Assembly (NCBI RefSeq): GCF_000373585.1
Contig: NZ_KB891879.1
Coordinates: 1-64,000 of the forward strand
Reading direction: 5' to 3'
Source: Streptomyces sp. MspMP-M5
GTDB taxonomy: Bacteria; Actinomycetota; Actinomycetes; Streptomycetales; Streptomycetaceae
Length of the DNA stretch: 64,000 nucleotides
Positions 7,531-15,096 of the stretch are shown piece by piece; positions within the stretch are counted from its first letter, which is position 1, and every line of letters begins with the position of its first letter. Below the pieces are notes generated by a model. That model was given only the letters and a program-made list of their open reading frames with translations. It made no database searches and was not told the DNA's origin. The position numbers and the translations under genes are program-made.

Positions 7531-8142
7531 ATGCCGATCACACCTGCCAACGCACAGACCGCCGGAACCTCTGCGGTGGGCGCGCCGGGCGGCGCCGCCG
7601 AGCCGATCATGCTGGAGCTGGTCGACGAGGACGGCGCGACGATCGGCACCGCGGAGAAGCTCGCGGCGCACCAGCCTCCGGGGCAGCTGCACCGGGCGTT
7701 CTCGGTCTTCCTCTTCGACGAGAAGGGGCGGCTGCTGCTCCAGCGCCGGGCGCTGTCGAAGTACCACTCCCCCGGCGTGTGGTCCAACACCTGCTGCGGG
7801 CACCCGTATCCGGGCGAGACGCCGTTCGCGGCGGCGGCCCGGCGGACCGCGGAGGAGCTGGGCGTGGCCCCGGCGCTGCTGGCCGAGGCGGGGACGGTCC
7901 GCTACAACCACCCCGATCCGGCCTCCGGTCTGGTGGAGCAGGAGTACAACCACCTGTTCGTGGGGCTGCTGCGGGCCGAGCCTGCGCCGGATCCCGAGGA
8001 GATCGCCGAGTTCGCGTTCGTCACGCCGGAGGAGCTGGCCGAGCGGCATGCCCGGGTGCCGTTCTCCGCGTGGTTCATGACCGTGCTGGACGCGGCCCGT
8101 CCGGCGGTCCGCGAGCTCACCGGACAGTCGGCGGGCTGGTAG
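7531..8142 (+). CDS. idi: Isopentenyl-diphosphate delta-isomerase, type I
   Basis: Nudix-fold enzyme that interconverts isopentenyl and dimethylallyl diphosphate for isoprenoid synthesis in the cytoplasm. Typical type I features are present: the QLHRAFSVFLFDEKGRLLLQ strand, the catalytic Cys in SNTCCGHP, the Nudix-like RRTAEELG helix and the metal-binding EYNHLF segment. The C-terminus ends normally. The ATG at 7531 is preferred because AAGG lies six bases upstream; an in-frame ATG at 7525 would add two residues. The gene converges with the ATPase gene downstream and overlaps its 3' end by 26 bases. No other isoprenoid gene is nearby. Confidence 0.95.
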   Translation: MPITPANAQTAGTSAVGAPGGAAEPIMLELVDEDGATIGTAEKLAAHQPPGQLHRAFSVFLFDEKGRLLLQRRALSKYHSPGVWSNTCCGHPYPGETPFAAAARRTAEELGVAPALLAEAGTVRYNHPDPASGLVEQEYNHLFVGLLRAEPAPDPEEIAEFAFVTPEELAERHARVPFSAWFMTVLDAARPAVRELTGQSAGW

Positions 8143-8614
8143 CGAGCGGGGCCAGCGGCAGCTCGGCCCAGATGGCCTTGCCGCCGCCCGGCGTGTGCTC
8201 CACGTCGCACTTGCCGCCCGCCTCCGCGGTGAGCACCTTGACCAGCCACAGGCCGCGGCCGCCGACGTCGTCCTCGTCCGCCTCCAGTGCCTTGGGGCGG
8301 TAGGGGTGGTCGTCCTCGACGGCGATCCGCAGCCAGTTGGCGCCGATGGTGAGCTGGACGGCGATCTGGGGCGAGAGCAGCGCGGCGTGCCGGACGGCGT
8401 TGGTGACCAGTTCGGAGACGATCAGCAGCAACCCGTCCAGGATGGCGTCGGCGACCGGCACACACTGTTCGACGAGCAGATCCCGGACCGCGTGGCGCGC
8501 GTGGGGCACCGACGCCTCCAGTGCCGGGGCGGTGAACCGCCAGACACCTTCGTACGCGAGCGGGGAGGTCAGCTCCTCGGGGGGTTCTGCGGGGGGTCCG
8601 GAAGGCATCCTCAC
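8117..8614 (-). CDS. ATP-binding protein, HATPase_c_2 (RsbW/SpoIIAB-like anti-sigma type)
   Basis: Small GHKL ATPase of about 165 residues, of the kind that streptomycetes encode in dozens. The N-box is in LLLIVSELVTNAVRHA, the G1 box in the AVEDDHP stretch and the G2 box in GGRGLWLVKVL. Related proteins act as anti-sigma factor kinases or as partners of phosphatases and anti-sigma antagonists. No cognate antagonist or sigma gene is adjacent, so its partner is unknown. The start is the GTG at 8614 or the ATG two codons later at 8608. It ends convergently inside the last codons of idi. About 200 bases upstream, up to the next gene, hold nothing recognised. Confidence 0.85.
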   Translation of the reverse strand: MRMPSGPPAEPPEELTSPLAYEGVWRFTAPALEASVPHARHAVRDLLVEQCVPVADAILDGLLLIVSELVTNAVRHAALLSPQIAVQLTIGANWLRIAVEDDHPYRPKALEADEDDVGGRGLWLVKVLTAEAGGKCDVEHTPGGGKAIWAELPLAPLATSPPTVR

Positions 8615-8821
8615 AGGACGAGTGTTGAGAATGGTCCGGTCCGGGCCGGGCTCCTGAACGCAAGTCAGCGCCTATCGACGGCATTTGGCCGATTCTGGCG
8701 GATTTGATGGGGCGCGCGACGCGTTGCGGCGGCTTTCCTTCGCGTTTCTTTGCCGAAGCCGGGAGCCGGGCGCCGGACCCCCGCGGAAACCGCCGCGGCC
8801 GGGGTAGGGATCAAGCCACGA

Positions 8822-9409
8822 TCACCCCGCTCTGCCGCCCTCCACCATACCGATCACGCGCCGGCCGCCGATCCCCATGGCGAGCAGGCCCAGCCCGTCG
8901 AAGAGCAGCGCCAGCGAGAAGAAGCAGCCGATGACGTAGAGGCTGCTCTGCGGCCAGTCGGCGAGCACCAGGATGCCCAGCAGGAGGCCGATCACGCCCT
9001 GGAGCAGGGTCCAGCCGAACTGCGGTCCGCGCACCACCACTGCGCCGGCCAGCCGGAACAGTCCGCCGGTCAGGAAGAGCAGGGCGGCGAACATGGTCAG
9101 CGCGGCGGCGCCGGCGTCGGGCCGGCGGATCACCACCACGCCGGCGGCGATGTTCAGCGCCGCGACGATCACCGCGAGCCAGAAGAAGTTGGAGCCGCGG
9201 GACTGGACGGCGTGCGCCAGCCCGACCACGCCGCCGATCAGCAGCAGCCAGCCGAAGAGCAGCATCGTGGTGAGCGTGGCCACGCCGACGTAGACCAGCC
9301 CCACGATTCCGGCCAGGACGAGGACGGCGCCGAGGATCGCGAGCAGCCCGAAGCTGCGCCCCAGCCGGGCCGCCGGACTGCGCCGGGAAGATCTGGACCT
9401 GCCGCGCAT
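8822..9409 (-). CDS. HdeD family (DUF308) membrane protein
   Basis: Membrane protein of about 195 residues with six predicted transmembrane helices, in the tandem three-helix pattern of the HdeD/DUF308 family. A short basic N-terminus (RGRSRSSRRSP) should face the cytoplasm. The ATG at 9409 follows an AGGAGG ribosome-binding site; in-frame codons upstream do not look like protein. HdeD in Escherichia coli is linked to acid resistance, but the role of the actinobacterial relatives is not known. The gene lies alone on the minus strand, downstream of the tRNA terminator. Confidence 0.88.
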   Translation of the reverse strand: MRGRSRSSRRSPAARLGRSFGLLAILGAVLVLAGIVGLVYVGVATLTTMLLFGWLLLIGGVVGLAHAVQSRGSNFFWLAVIVAALNIAAGVVVIRRPDAGAAALTMFAALLFLTGGLFRLAGAVVVRGPQFGWTLLQGVIGLLLGILVLADWPQSSLYVIGCFFSLALLFDGLGLLAMGIGGRRVIGMVEGGRAG

Positions 9410-9504
9410 CGCCGCCTCCTCGCGCAAGGGGACCGTTTTTCCCGGTATACCCCGTATGCGAGGAGAGGGCAGGGTGAGCGGGGCGTGCCATGGAGGCGCC
9501 AATG

Positions 9505-9541
9505 ACAGCAGGCCCGGTGCGTGATGCACCGGGCCTGCTGT
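9505..9541 (-). terminator. Strong hairpin terminator after tRNA-fMet
   Basis: A perfect 16-bp stem (ACAGCAGGCCCGGTGC and its complement) with a five-base loop starts ten bases past the 3' end of the tRNA on the minus strand. There is little T-run, as is usual for high-GC terminators. It separates the tRNA from the HdeD-like gene. Confidence 0.75.
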
Positions 9542-9550
9542 TCTTCTGAG

Positions 9551-9624
9551 TAGCGGGGACAGGATTTGAACCTGCGACCTCTGGGTTATGAGCCCAGCGA
9601 GCTACCGAGCTGCTCCACCCCGCG
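9551..9624 (-). tRNA. Initiator tRNA-fMet (CAT anticodon)
   Basis: A 74-base cloverleaf on the minus strand starts CGCGGGGTGGAGCAG and ends CCCCGCTA without an encoded CCA. The anticodon loop is CTCATAA, giving anticodon CAT. Two initiator hallmarks are visible: base 1 (C) cannot pair with base 72 (T), and the anticodon stem carries the run of three G:C pairs (GGG/CCC). The T-loop GGTTCAAATCC is canonical. Confidence 0.97.
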
Positions 9625-9705
9625 TCGGCTCGGATTACCTTACGGGGTCCCGTCTCCAGAGCCAAATCGAAAACCGGAGCGGGCTCTCGGCCGCCTTCTG
9701 CCTGG

Positions 9706-11358
9706 TCAGACCTGCCGGTCGGTGATCCGGCCAGCGTCGACCCCGATCCGGCGCGTGGTGTGCACCGCCGACAGCATCCGGCGGTCGTGGGTGACCAGCA
9801 GCAGGGTGCCCGGATACGAGGCGAGCGCGGACTCCAGTTGCTCGATGGCCGGGAGGTCGAGGTGGTTGGTGGGCTCGTCGAGCACCAGGAGGTTGACCCC
9901 GCGGCCCTGGAGGAGGGCCAGCGCCGCCCGGGTCCGCTCCCCCGGTGAGAGGGTGCCCGCCGGGCGCAGCACATGGGCCGCCTTGAGGCCGAACTTGGCC
10001 AGGAGGGTGCGCACGTCGGCGGGTGCCAGGTCCGGGACGGCGGCCCGAAAGGCGTCCATGAGCGTGGTGTCGCCGTCGCCCCGGAAGAGCTGGCCGCGGG
10101 CCTGGTCGATCTCGCCGACCACCACGCCGGGGCCGAGCGCGGCCGCGCCGGAGTCCAGCGGCAGCCGGCCCAGGAGGGCGGCGAGCAGGGTGGACTTGCC
10201 GGAACCGTTGGGGCCGGTGATGGCGACCCGGTCCGCCCAGTCGATCTGGAGGTCGACCGGGCCGAAGCGGAAGTCGCCACGGCGGACCACGGCCTGCCGG
10301 AGGGTGGCCACCACCGCGCCGGCCCGCGGCGCCGCGGCGATCTCCATCCGCAGCTCCCACTCCTTGCGGGGCTCCTCGACGACCTCCAGCCGCTCGATCA
10401 GGCGCTGGGTCTGCTTGGCCTTGGCGGCCTGCTTCTCGGTGGCCTCGACCCGGCCCTTGCGGCCGATCTTGTCGTTGTCGGTGGCCTTGCGGCGGGCGTT
10501 GCGGACGCCCTTCTCCATCCAGTTGCGCTGGGTGTGCGCACGGACCTCCAGGGCCGCCTTGGTGTCGGCGTACTCGTCATAGCGCTCGCGGGCGTGCCGG
10601 CGGGCCCGCTCGCGCTCCTCCAGATACGCGGTGTAGCCGCCGCCGTAGGCGTTGACCTGCTGCTGGGCGAGGTCGAGCTCGACGACGCGGGTGACCGTGC
10701 GGGCCAGGAACTCACGGTCGTGGCTGACCAGGACGGTGCCGGCGCGCAGGCCGGTGACGAAGGTCTCCAGGCGGTCCAGGCCGTCCAGGTCGAGGTCGTT
10801 GGTGGGCTCGTCGAGAAGGAAGACGTCGTAGCGGGAGAGCAGCAGCGAGGCGAGCGAGGCGCGGGCGGCCTGGCCGCCGGAGAGAGTGGTCATCGGCTGG
10901 TCGAGGCCGACCGCCAGGCCGAGCTGGGCGGCGGTCTCCTCGGCGCGCTCGTCGAGGTCGGCGGCGCCGAGGGCGAGCCAGCGCTCCAGGGCCGTGGCGT
11001 AGGCGTCGTCGGCGCCGGGGCGCCCTTCGGCCAGGGCCTCGGTGGTGGCGTCCAGGGCGCGCTGGGCCTCGGCCACGCCGGTGCGGCGGGCGAGGAAGGC
11101 GCGGACCGACTCCCCGGGGCGGCGGTCGGGCTCCTGCGGGAGGTGGCCGACGGTGGCGGCCGGCGGGCTGAGCGCGAGGGCGCCCTGCTCCGGGCGCGCC
11201 AGCCCGGCGAGCACGCGCAGCAGGGTGGACTTGCCGGCGCCGTTGGCACCGACCAGGCCGATCACGTCTCCGGGGGCGACGACCAGGTCGAGACCGGAGA
11301 ACAGGACGCGCTCGCCGTGGCCGGCGGCGAGGTCTTTGGCGACGAGGGTTGCGGACAT
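9706..11358 (-). CDS. ABC-F family ATPase
   Basis: Soluble protein of about 550 residues with two ABC ATPase domains and no membrane segments. Walker A motifs are GANGAGKST near residue 41 and GPNGSGKST near 340. Signatures are LSGGQ and LSPGE, each followed by a DEPTN(D/H)LD Walker B. A basic, helical linker of about 90 residues with many Arg and Lys lies between the domains, as in ribosome-bound ABC-F proteins. These proteins act on translating ribosomes. Some protect against antibiotics, others tune elongation, and the sequence does not decide which. The ATG at 11358 fits a TACGAT -10 element about ten bases upstream, so the mRNA may be nearly leaderless. Confidence 0.93.
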   Translation of the reverse strand: MSATLVAKDLAAGHGERVLFSGLDLVVAPGDVIGLVGANGAGKSTLLRVLAGLARPEQGALALSPPAATVGHLPQEPDRRPGESVRAFLARRTGVAEAQRALDATTEALAEGRPGADDAYATALERWLALGAADLDERAEETAAQLGLAVGLDQPMTTLSGGQAARASLASLLLSRYDVFLLDEPTNDLDLDGLDRLETFVTGLRAGTVLVSHDREFLARTVTRVVELDLAQQQVNAYGGGYTAYLEERERARRHARERYDEYADTKAALEVRAHTQRNWMEKGVRNARRKATDNDKIGRKGRVEATEKQAAKAKQTQRLIERLEVVEEPRKEWELRMEIAAAPRAGAVVATLRQAVVRRGDFRFGPVDLQIDWADRVAITGPNGSGKSTLLAALLGRLPLDSGAAALGPGVVVGEIDQARGQLFRGDGDTTLMDAFRAAVPDLAPADVRTLLAKFGLKAAHVLRPAGTLSPGERTRAALALLQGRGVNLLVLDEPTNHLDLPAIEQLESALASYPGTLLLVTHDRRMLSAVHTTRRIGVDAGRITDRQV

Positions 11359-11367
11359 CAGGCGTCG

Positions 11368-11405
11368 ATCGTATCCGGCCACGCGCCCGGCGGTCGCTCT
11401 AATAT
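11368..11405. promoter_or_regulatory. Divergent promoter pair, probably leaderless
   Basis: Only 53 bases separate the divergent ABC-F and enoyl-CoA hydratase genes. On the plus strand TAATAT (11400-11405) ends six bases before the ATG at 11412. On the minus strand TACGAT (11373-11368) ends nine bases before the ATG at 11358. Neither gene has a purine-rich ribosome-binding site, so both mRNAs are predicted to have no leader or almost none. Confidence 0.5.
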
Positions 11406-11411
11406 CCGGGC

Positions 11412-12182
11412 ATGGAACCGGGTCTGAAGACGCATGTCGGCGGCGGTACGGCGACCGTCACGATCAGCAACACGGGCAAGCGCAATGCGATGACCGTCCC
11501 GATGTGGCGGGAGCTGCCGCCGCTGCTGGCGCGGCTGGCGGGTGACCGCGCCGTGCGGGCCCTGGTGCTGACCGGCGACGGCGGGACGTTCTGCGCGGGG
11601 GCGGACATCGGGTCGCTGCGGGACGGGGCGGACGGGTCGCAGGGGCTGGCGGTGGCGGCCGAGGAGGCGCTGGCGGCGTTTCCGCGGCCGACGGTGGCCG
11701 CGGTGCGCGGCTACTGCGTGGGCGGTGGCGCGCAGTTGGCGGCCGCCTGCGATCTGCGGTTCGCGGAGGAGGGGGCGCTGTTCGGGGTGACGCCGGCCAA
11801 GCTGGGGGTGGCCTATCCGGCGTCCGCGACCCGGCGGCTGGTCCGGCTGGTGGGGTTGTCGGCCGCCAAGTACCTGCTGTTCTCGGGCGAGTTGATCGAC
11901 TGTGCGCGGGCGCTGCGGACCGGGCTGGTGGACGAGGTGGTGCCCGAGGGCGAGTTGGACAAGCGGGTCGCGGAGTTCGGTGCCGTTCTGGCGAGCCGGT
12001 CGCTGCTGACCCAGACCGCGGCGAAGGAGCTGGCCGACGGGACCTGGGACGTGCCGCCCGAGGAGGCGGCGGCGCGCGGGGCGTACTGGGCGGCGCAGGC
12101 GCGGGAGAGCGGGGAGACCGCGGAGGGGGCCGCGGCCTTCCTGGAGCGGCGGGCGCCGCGGTTCATCTGGCCCGAGGGGTGA
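11412..12182 (+). CDS. Enoyl-CoA hydratase/isomerase family protein
   Basis: Crotonase-fold protein of 256 residues. The oxyanion-hole region ADIGSLR and the RGYCVGGGAQLAAACDLRFAEEGALFGVTP core are clear. The usual first catalytic Glu position (GNAL.AGED type) is not obvious. The second acidic residue lies in the FGVTPAKLGVAYPA segment region, so the exact reaction (hydration, isomerisation or other acyl-CoA chemistry) is uncertain. The gene stands alone between the divergent ABC-F gene and the convergent PfpI-like gene, away from the beta-oxidation cluster at 34-41 kb. The start follows a TAATAT element with no ribosome-binding site. Confidence 0.9.
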   Translation: MEPGLKTHVGGGTATVTISNTGKRNAMTVPMWRELPPLLARLAGDRAVRALVLTGDGGTFCAGADIGSLRDGADGSQGLAVAAEEALAAFPRPTVAAVRGYCVGGGAQLAAACDLRFAEEGALFGVTPAKLGVAYPASATRRLVRLVGLSAAKYLLFSGELIDCARALRTGLVDEVVPEGELDKRVAEFGAVLASRSLLTQTAAKELADGTWDVPPEEAAARGAYWAAQARESGETAEGAAAFLERRAPRFIWPEG

Positions 12183-12257
12183 ACCGCGGCTGATCGGCGC
12201 CTTCTTGACGTGGCGTCATCTATGCGTGCCGATACTCCCACCCTGAGTGACGGTTCG

Positions 12258-12929
12258 TCACTTCTCCCCGAGGGCCTGATCCCGCCAGCGGTCGCCGGAC
12301 AGGATGGAGCGGCTGTGTTCCCGCAGGGCGGCAACGACCTCGGCGGGGGCCTTGTCGGGGGCGCCGGCGTCGTAGGGCGGCTGCGGGTCGTACTCGATGC
12401 CGAGCTGGATGGTCTGGGCGACGGTGTCGCCGGCGATCCGGCCGGCCAGGGCCAGTCCCATGTCGATGCCGGAGGAGACGCCGGCGGCGGTGACGTACTT
12501 GCCGTCGAAGACCACCCGCTCCCCCGTCGGCTCGGCGCCGTAGCCGGGCAGTTGGTCCAGCGCGAGCCAGTGGGAGGTGGCCCGGCGGCCCTTGAGGAGG
12601 CCAGCTGCGGCGAGGATCAGCGAGCCGGTGCAGACCGAGGTGGTCCAGGTGGTGCCGGCGTCCACGGCGCGGAGCCACTCGTGCAGCGGGCCGTCCTCCA
12701 TGAGCGCGTTCTGGCCGGGGCCGCCGGGGACGACGAGGACGTCCGGCGCGGTGACGTCGTCCAGCGTGGCGTCCACGACCACGCCGAGGGAGCCCTTGTC
12801 GCTGCGGTGGACGCCCGCGCGCTCGGCGACGAAGACGACCTCGGCGCCCGGGAGCAGGCCGAGGGTCTCGTAGGGGCCGATGGCGTCGAGGGCGGTGAAG
12901 CGGTCGTAGAGGAGGACGGCGATCTGCAT
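12258..12929 (-). CDS. DJ-1/PfpI family protein (isonitrile hydratase-like)
   Basis: Cytoplasmic DJ-1-fold protein of about 223 residues. The nucleophile-elbow Cys is in SVCTGSLILAAAGLL near residue 100, and an early acidic residue in the DAIGPYETLG segment is placed as in the isonitrile hydratase (InhA) branch. It lacks any DNA-binding domain. The gene directly follows the GlxA-type regulator on the same strand with a gap of about 50 bases, and the two proteins are homologous over their DJ-1 domains. A shared operon and a regulator-enzyme pairing are likely. The substrate is unknown. Confidence 0.9.
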   Translation of the reverse strand: MQIAVLLYDRFTALDAIGPYETLGLLPGAEVVFVAERAGVHRSDKGSLGVVVDATLDDVTAPDVLVVPGGPGQNALMEDGPLHEWLRAVDAGTTWTTSVCTGSLILAAAGLLKGRRATSHWLALDQLPGYGAEPTGERVVFDGKYVTAAGVSSGIDMGLALAGRIAGDTVAQTIQLGIEYDPQPPYDAGAPDKAPAEVVAALREHSRSILSGDRWRDQALGEK

Positions 12930-12979
12930 GGGGTGCCTCGTTCCTGAGTTCCTGGTCGGGTGGTCGGGGTGGCAGTGGT

Positions 12980-13948
12980 TCAGGGGGGTGGTGCGGGGTG
13001 GAAGCGGCGGCGGTACTCGGCCGGGGAGGCGCCGAGGACGCGGAGGAAGGCGCGGCGCATCGCCTCGGGGGTGCCGTAGCCGCAGTGCCGGGAGATCTGC
13101 TCGATGCCGTCGGCGGTGTCCTCCAGGCGCCGCCGGGCGGCCTCCAGACGGACCCGGTCGACGTAGCGGCCGGGGGTCATGCCGGTCTCGTCGCGGAAGG
13201 CGCGGGCGAAGTGGCGCGGGGAGAGCCGGGCGCGGCCGGCCAGGGCCTCGACGGAGAGGTCCGCGGCCGGGTGCTCGGTGATCCACTGCTGCACGTCGCG
13301 CAGCGGGCGGCGCTCCGCGGTCTGCGCGGCGAGCTGGGCGCTGAACTGGGTCTGGTTGCCGGGCCGGCGGAGGAAGACGACGAGGTGGCGGGCGACGGCC
13401 AGCGCGAGGTCGCGGCCCAGGTCCTCCTCGACGAGGGCCAGTGCCAGGTCGATGCCGGCGGTGACGCCCGCGGAGGTCGCCACGGTGCCGTCGCGGACGT
13501 AGATCGGCTCGGGGTCGACGCGGACCGCCGGGTAGTCGGCGGCGAGGTCGGCGCACAGGCTCCAGTGGGTGGTGGCGCGGCGGCCGTCCAGCAGGCCGGC
13601 CGCGGCCAGCAGGAAGGCGCCGCTGCACACCGAGACCTGGCGGCGGGTCCGCGGGGCGTGCGTGCGCAGCCAGTCGACCAGCCGCGGATCGGGGTTGCCG
13701 GTGCCGTAGCCGCCGGGGACAAGGAGGGTGTGCGGGGGCTCGGCGGCGGCCAGCGCGAGGTCGGGGACGAGGGTGAGGCCGCTGGTGGTACGGACCGGGG
13801 CGCCGTCCAGGGTGGCGGTGCGGATGCGGTAGGCGCCCGGGACGCCCCGCCCGGCGCCGTCGAAGACCTCGACCGGTCCGGTCACATCGAGGCTCTGCAC
13901 GTCGTCGTAGAGGACGACCAGCACGTCGCGCTGTTCCATACCGTTCAT
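12980..13948 (-). CDS. GlxA family transcriptional regulator (DJ-1 domain plus AraC HTH)
   Basis: Regulator of about 322 residues. Residues 1-190 form a DJ-1/PfpI-like sensor domain with the elbow SVCSGAFLLAAAGLLDGRRA. Residues from about 215 form an AraC-type double helix-turn-helix with LSVEALAGRARLSPRHFARAF and the second helix pair around IEQISRHCGYGTPEAMRRAF. This is the GlxA architecture used in Streptomyces for metabolic and antibiotic control. Starts at 13948 and 13939 (three codons later) are both possible. It is probably cotranscribed with the PfpI-like gene downstream, which is a likely target. The ligand cannot be predicted. Confidence 0.92.
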   Translation of the reverse strand: MNGMEQRDVLVVLYDDVQSLDVTGPVEVFDGAGRGVPGAYRIRTATLDGAPVRTTSGLTLVPDLALAAAEPPHTLLVPGGYGTGNPDPRLVDWLRTHAPRTRRQVSVCSGAFLLAAAGLLDGRRATTHWSLCADLAADYPAVRVDPEPIYVRDGTVATSAGVTAGIDLALALVEEDLGRDLALAVARHLVVFLRRPGNQTQFSAQLAAQTAERRPLRDVQQWITEHPAADLSVEALAGRARLSPRHFARAFRDETGMTPGRYVDRVRLEAARRRLEDTADGIEQISRHCGYGTPEAMRRAFLRVLGASPAEYRRRFHPAPPP

Positions 13949-14083
13949 CCTGGTCGGCGAGGCGGATGGCGGCAATGACGGGTTTCCCACCTTTCCTGCC
14001 ATGCGCGGAAGCGGAGCCGGCCTCGGCGGAGTGGGTGCGGACCAGGGGATGGCGCCATACCAACGGGTCGGTAACCTGCTCGC

Positions 14084-14956
14084 ATGACGTCTTCCAGCGC
14101 ACTGCCCGAACGGGCCGGACGGCACTGCCACAACGCCCTCAACCCCCTCCACTCCGCGCACTACTTCGCCCCGGAACTCTCCGCCGAACTGACCGCGGTG
14201 GGCGTGGAGAACAGCCGGGCCGGTTATCTCGCCGCCCGGAGCGCGCCGATGGGCGCGGTGGGTCCCGGGACGGTCACCGCCACCTTCTTCTCCTTCAGTC
14301 ATGAGCTGGTCGCGCAGCACGTCCCGCAGGTGTGGACGGTCGCCGCGCCGCAGGTCGTCCTGGACGCCCGGCTGCGGGCGGTGGACGGCAGCCTGCGCCG
14401 GCAGCTCGGCGCGGAGGCGGTCGGGTCGCCGGAGATGGCGGAGGCGGCGAAGCTCGCCCTGCGGGCCGCCGAGGGCTGCACCCGGTACTCGCGGCCGCTG
14501 TACTCCGCCCACGCCGACCTGCCGGTGCCGGACGCCCCGCACCTCGCCTACTGGCACGCCGCGACGCTGCTGCGCGAACACCGCGGCGACGGCCATCTCA
14601 TCGCCCTGACGGACGCCGAGCTGGACCCGGTGGAGGCCCTGGTCTCGCACACCGCCAGCGGCCGCGGGATGAACTACCGCGGCGTCAAGGCGACCCGCGG
14701 CTGGTCGGACGAGGAGCTGACGGCGGCACAGGAGCGGCTGCGCGACCGCGGGCTGCTGACCGCCGGGGGCGAGCTGACCGAGGCCGGTGTGGAGCTGCGC
14801 AAGGAGCTGGAGCGGACGACGGACCGGCTGGACCGGGCGCCCTACGAGCACCTGGGGGCGGCGGGCGTGGCCCGGCTGACCGAACTGGCGGGCGCGTTCG
14901 CCGCCCTCCTGATGGAGTCCGGGGCGTTCCCCGCCGCCCTGTTCGGCAAGGAGTGA
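14084..14956 (+). CDS. SCO6745-family protein (helical, possibly regulator-like)
   Basis: Protein of 290 residues resembling the actinobacterial family typified by Streptomyces coelicolor SCO6745. The opening [25 protein letters not shown] is the conserved family N-terminus, and the region around [20 protein letters not shown] followed by LTEAG looks like a winged-helix segment. There is no signal peptide or membrane segment. No enzymatic function is established for the family to my knowledge. The gene diverges from the glxA-like gene with about 135 bases between them and ends at a strong hairpin. Confidence 0.75.
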   Translation: MTSSSALPERAGRHCHNALNPLHSAHYFAPELSAELTAVGVENSRAGYLAARSAPMGAVGPGTVTATFFSFSHELVAQHVPQVWTVAAPQVVLDARLRAVDGSLRRQLGAEAVGSPEMAEAAKLALRAAEGCTRYSRPLYSAHADLPVPDAPHLAYWHAATLLREHRGDGHLIALTDAELDPVEALVSHTASGRGMNYRGVKATRGWSDEELTAAQERLRDRGLLTAGGELTEAGVELRKELERTTDRLDRAPYEHLGAAGVARLTELAGAFAALLMESGAFPAALFGKE

Positions 14957-14975
14957 CGCATCGGCCCGTCCGGGC

Positions 14976-15010
14976 CGCCGGGGTGTGGTGCGTCTTCTCA
15001 CACCCCGGCG
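14976..15010 (+). terminator. Hairpin terminator after the SCO6745-family gene
   Basis: A perfect 12-bp inverted repeat (CGCCGGGGTGTG and its complement) with an 11-base loop lies 20 bases after the stop codon at 14956. It should end transcription before tex. Confidence 0.65.
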
Positions 15011-15096
15011 TTCCCGGCCGGGCGGTGCGACAGTCCGGGTCGCCAAGCGGCACAATGCAGGCTCAGGAAAGTCGCTGGAAGGCGGGCAGGATCAAC

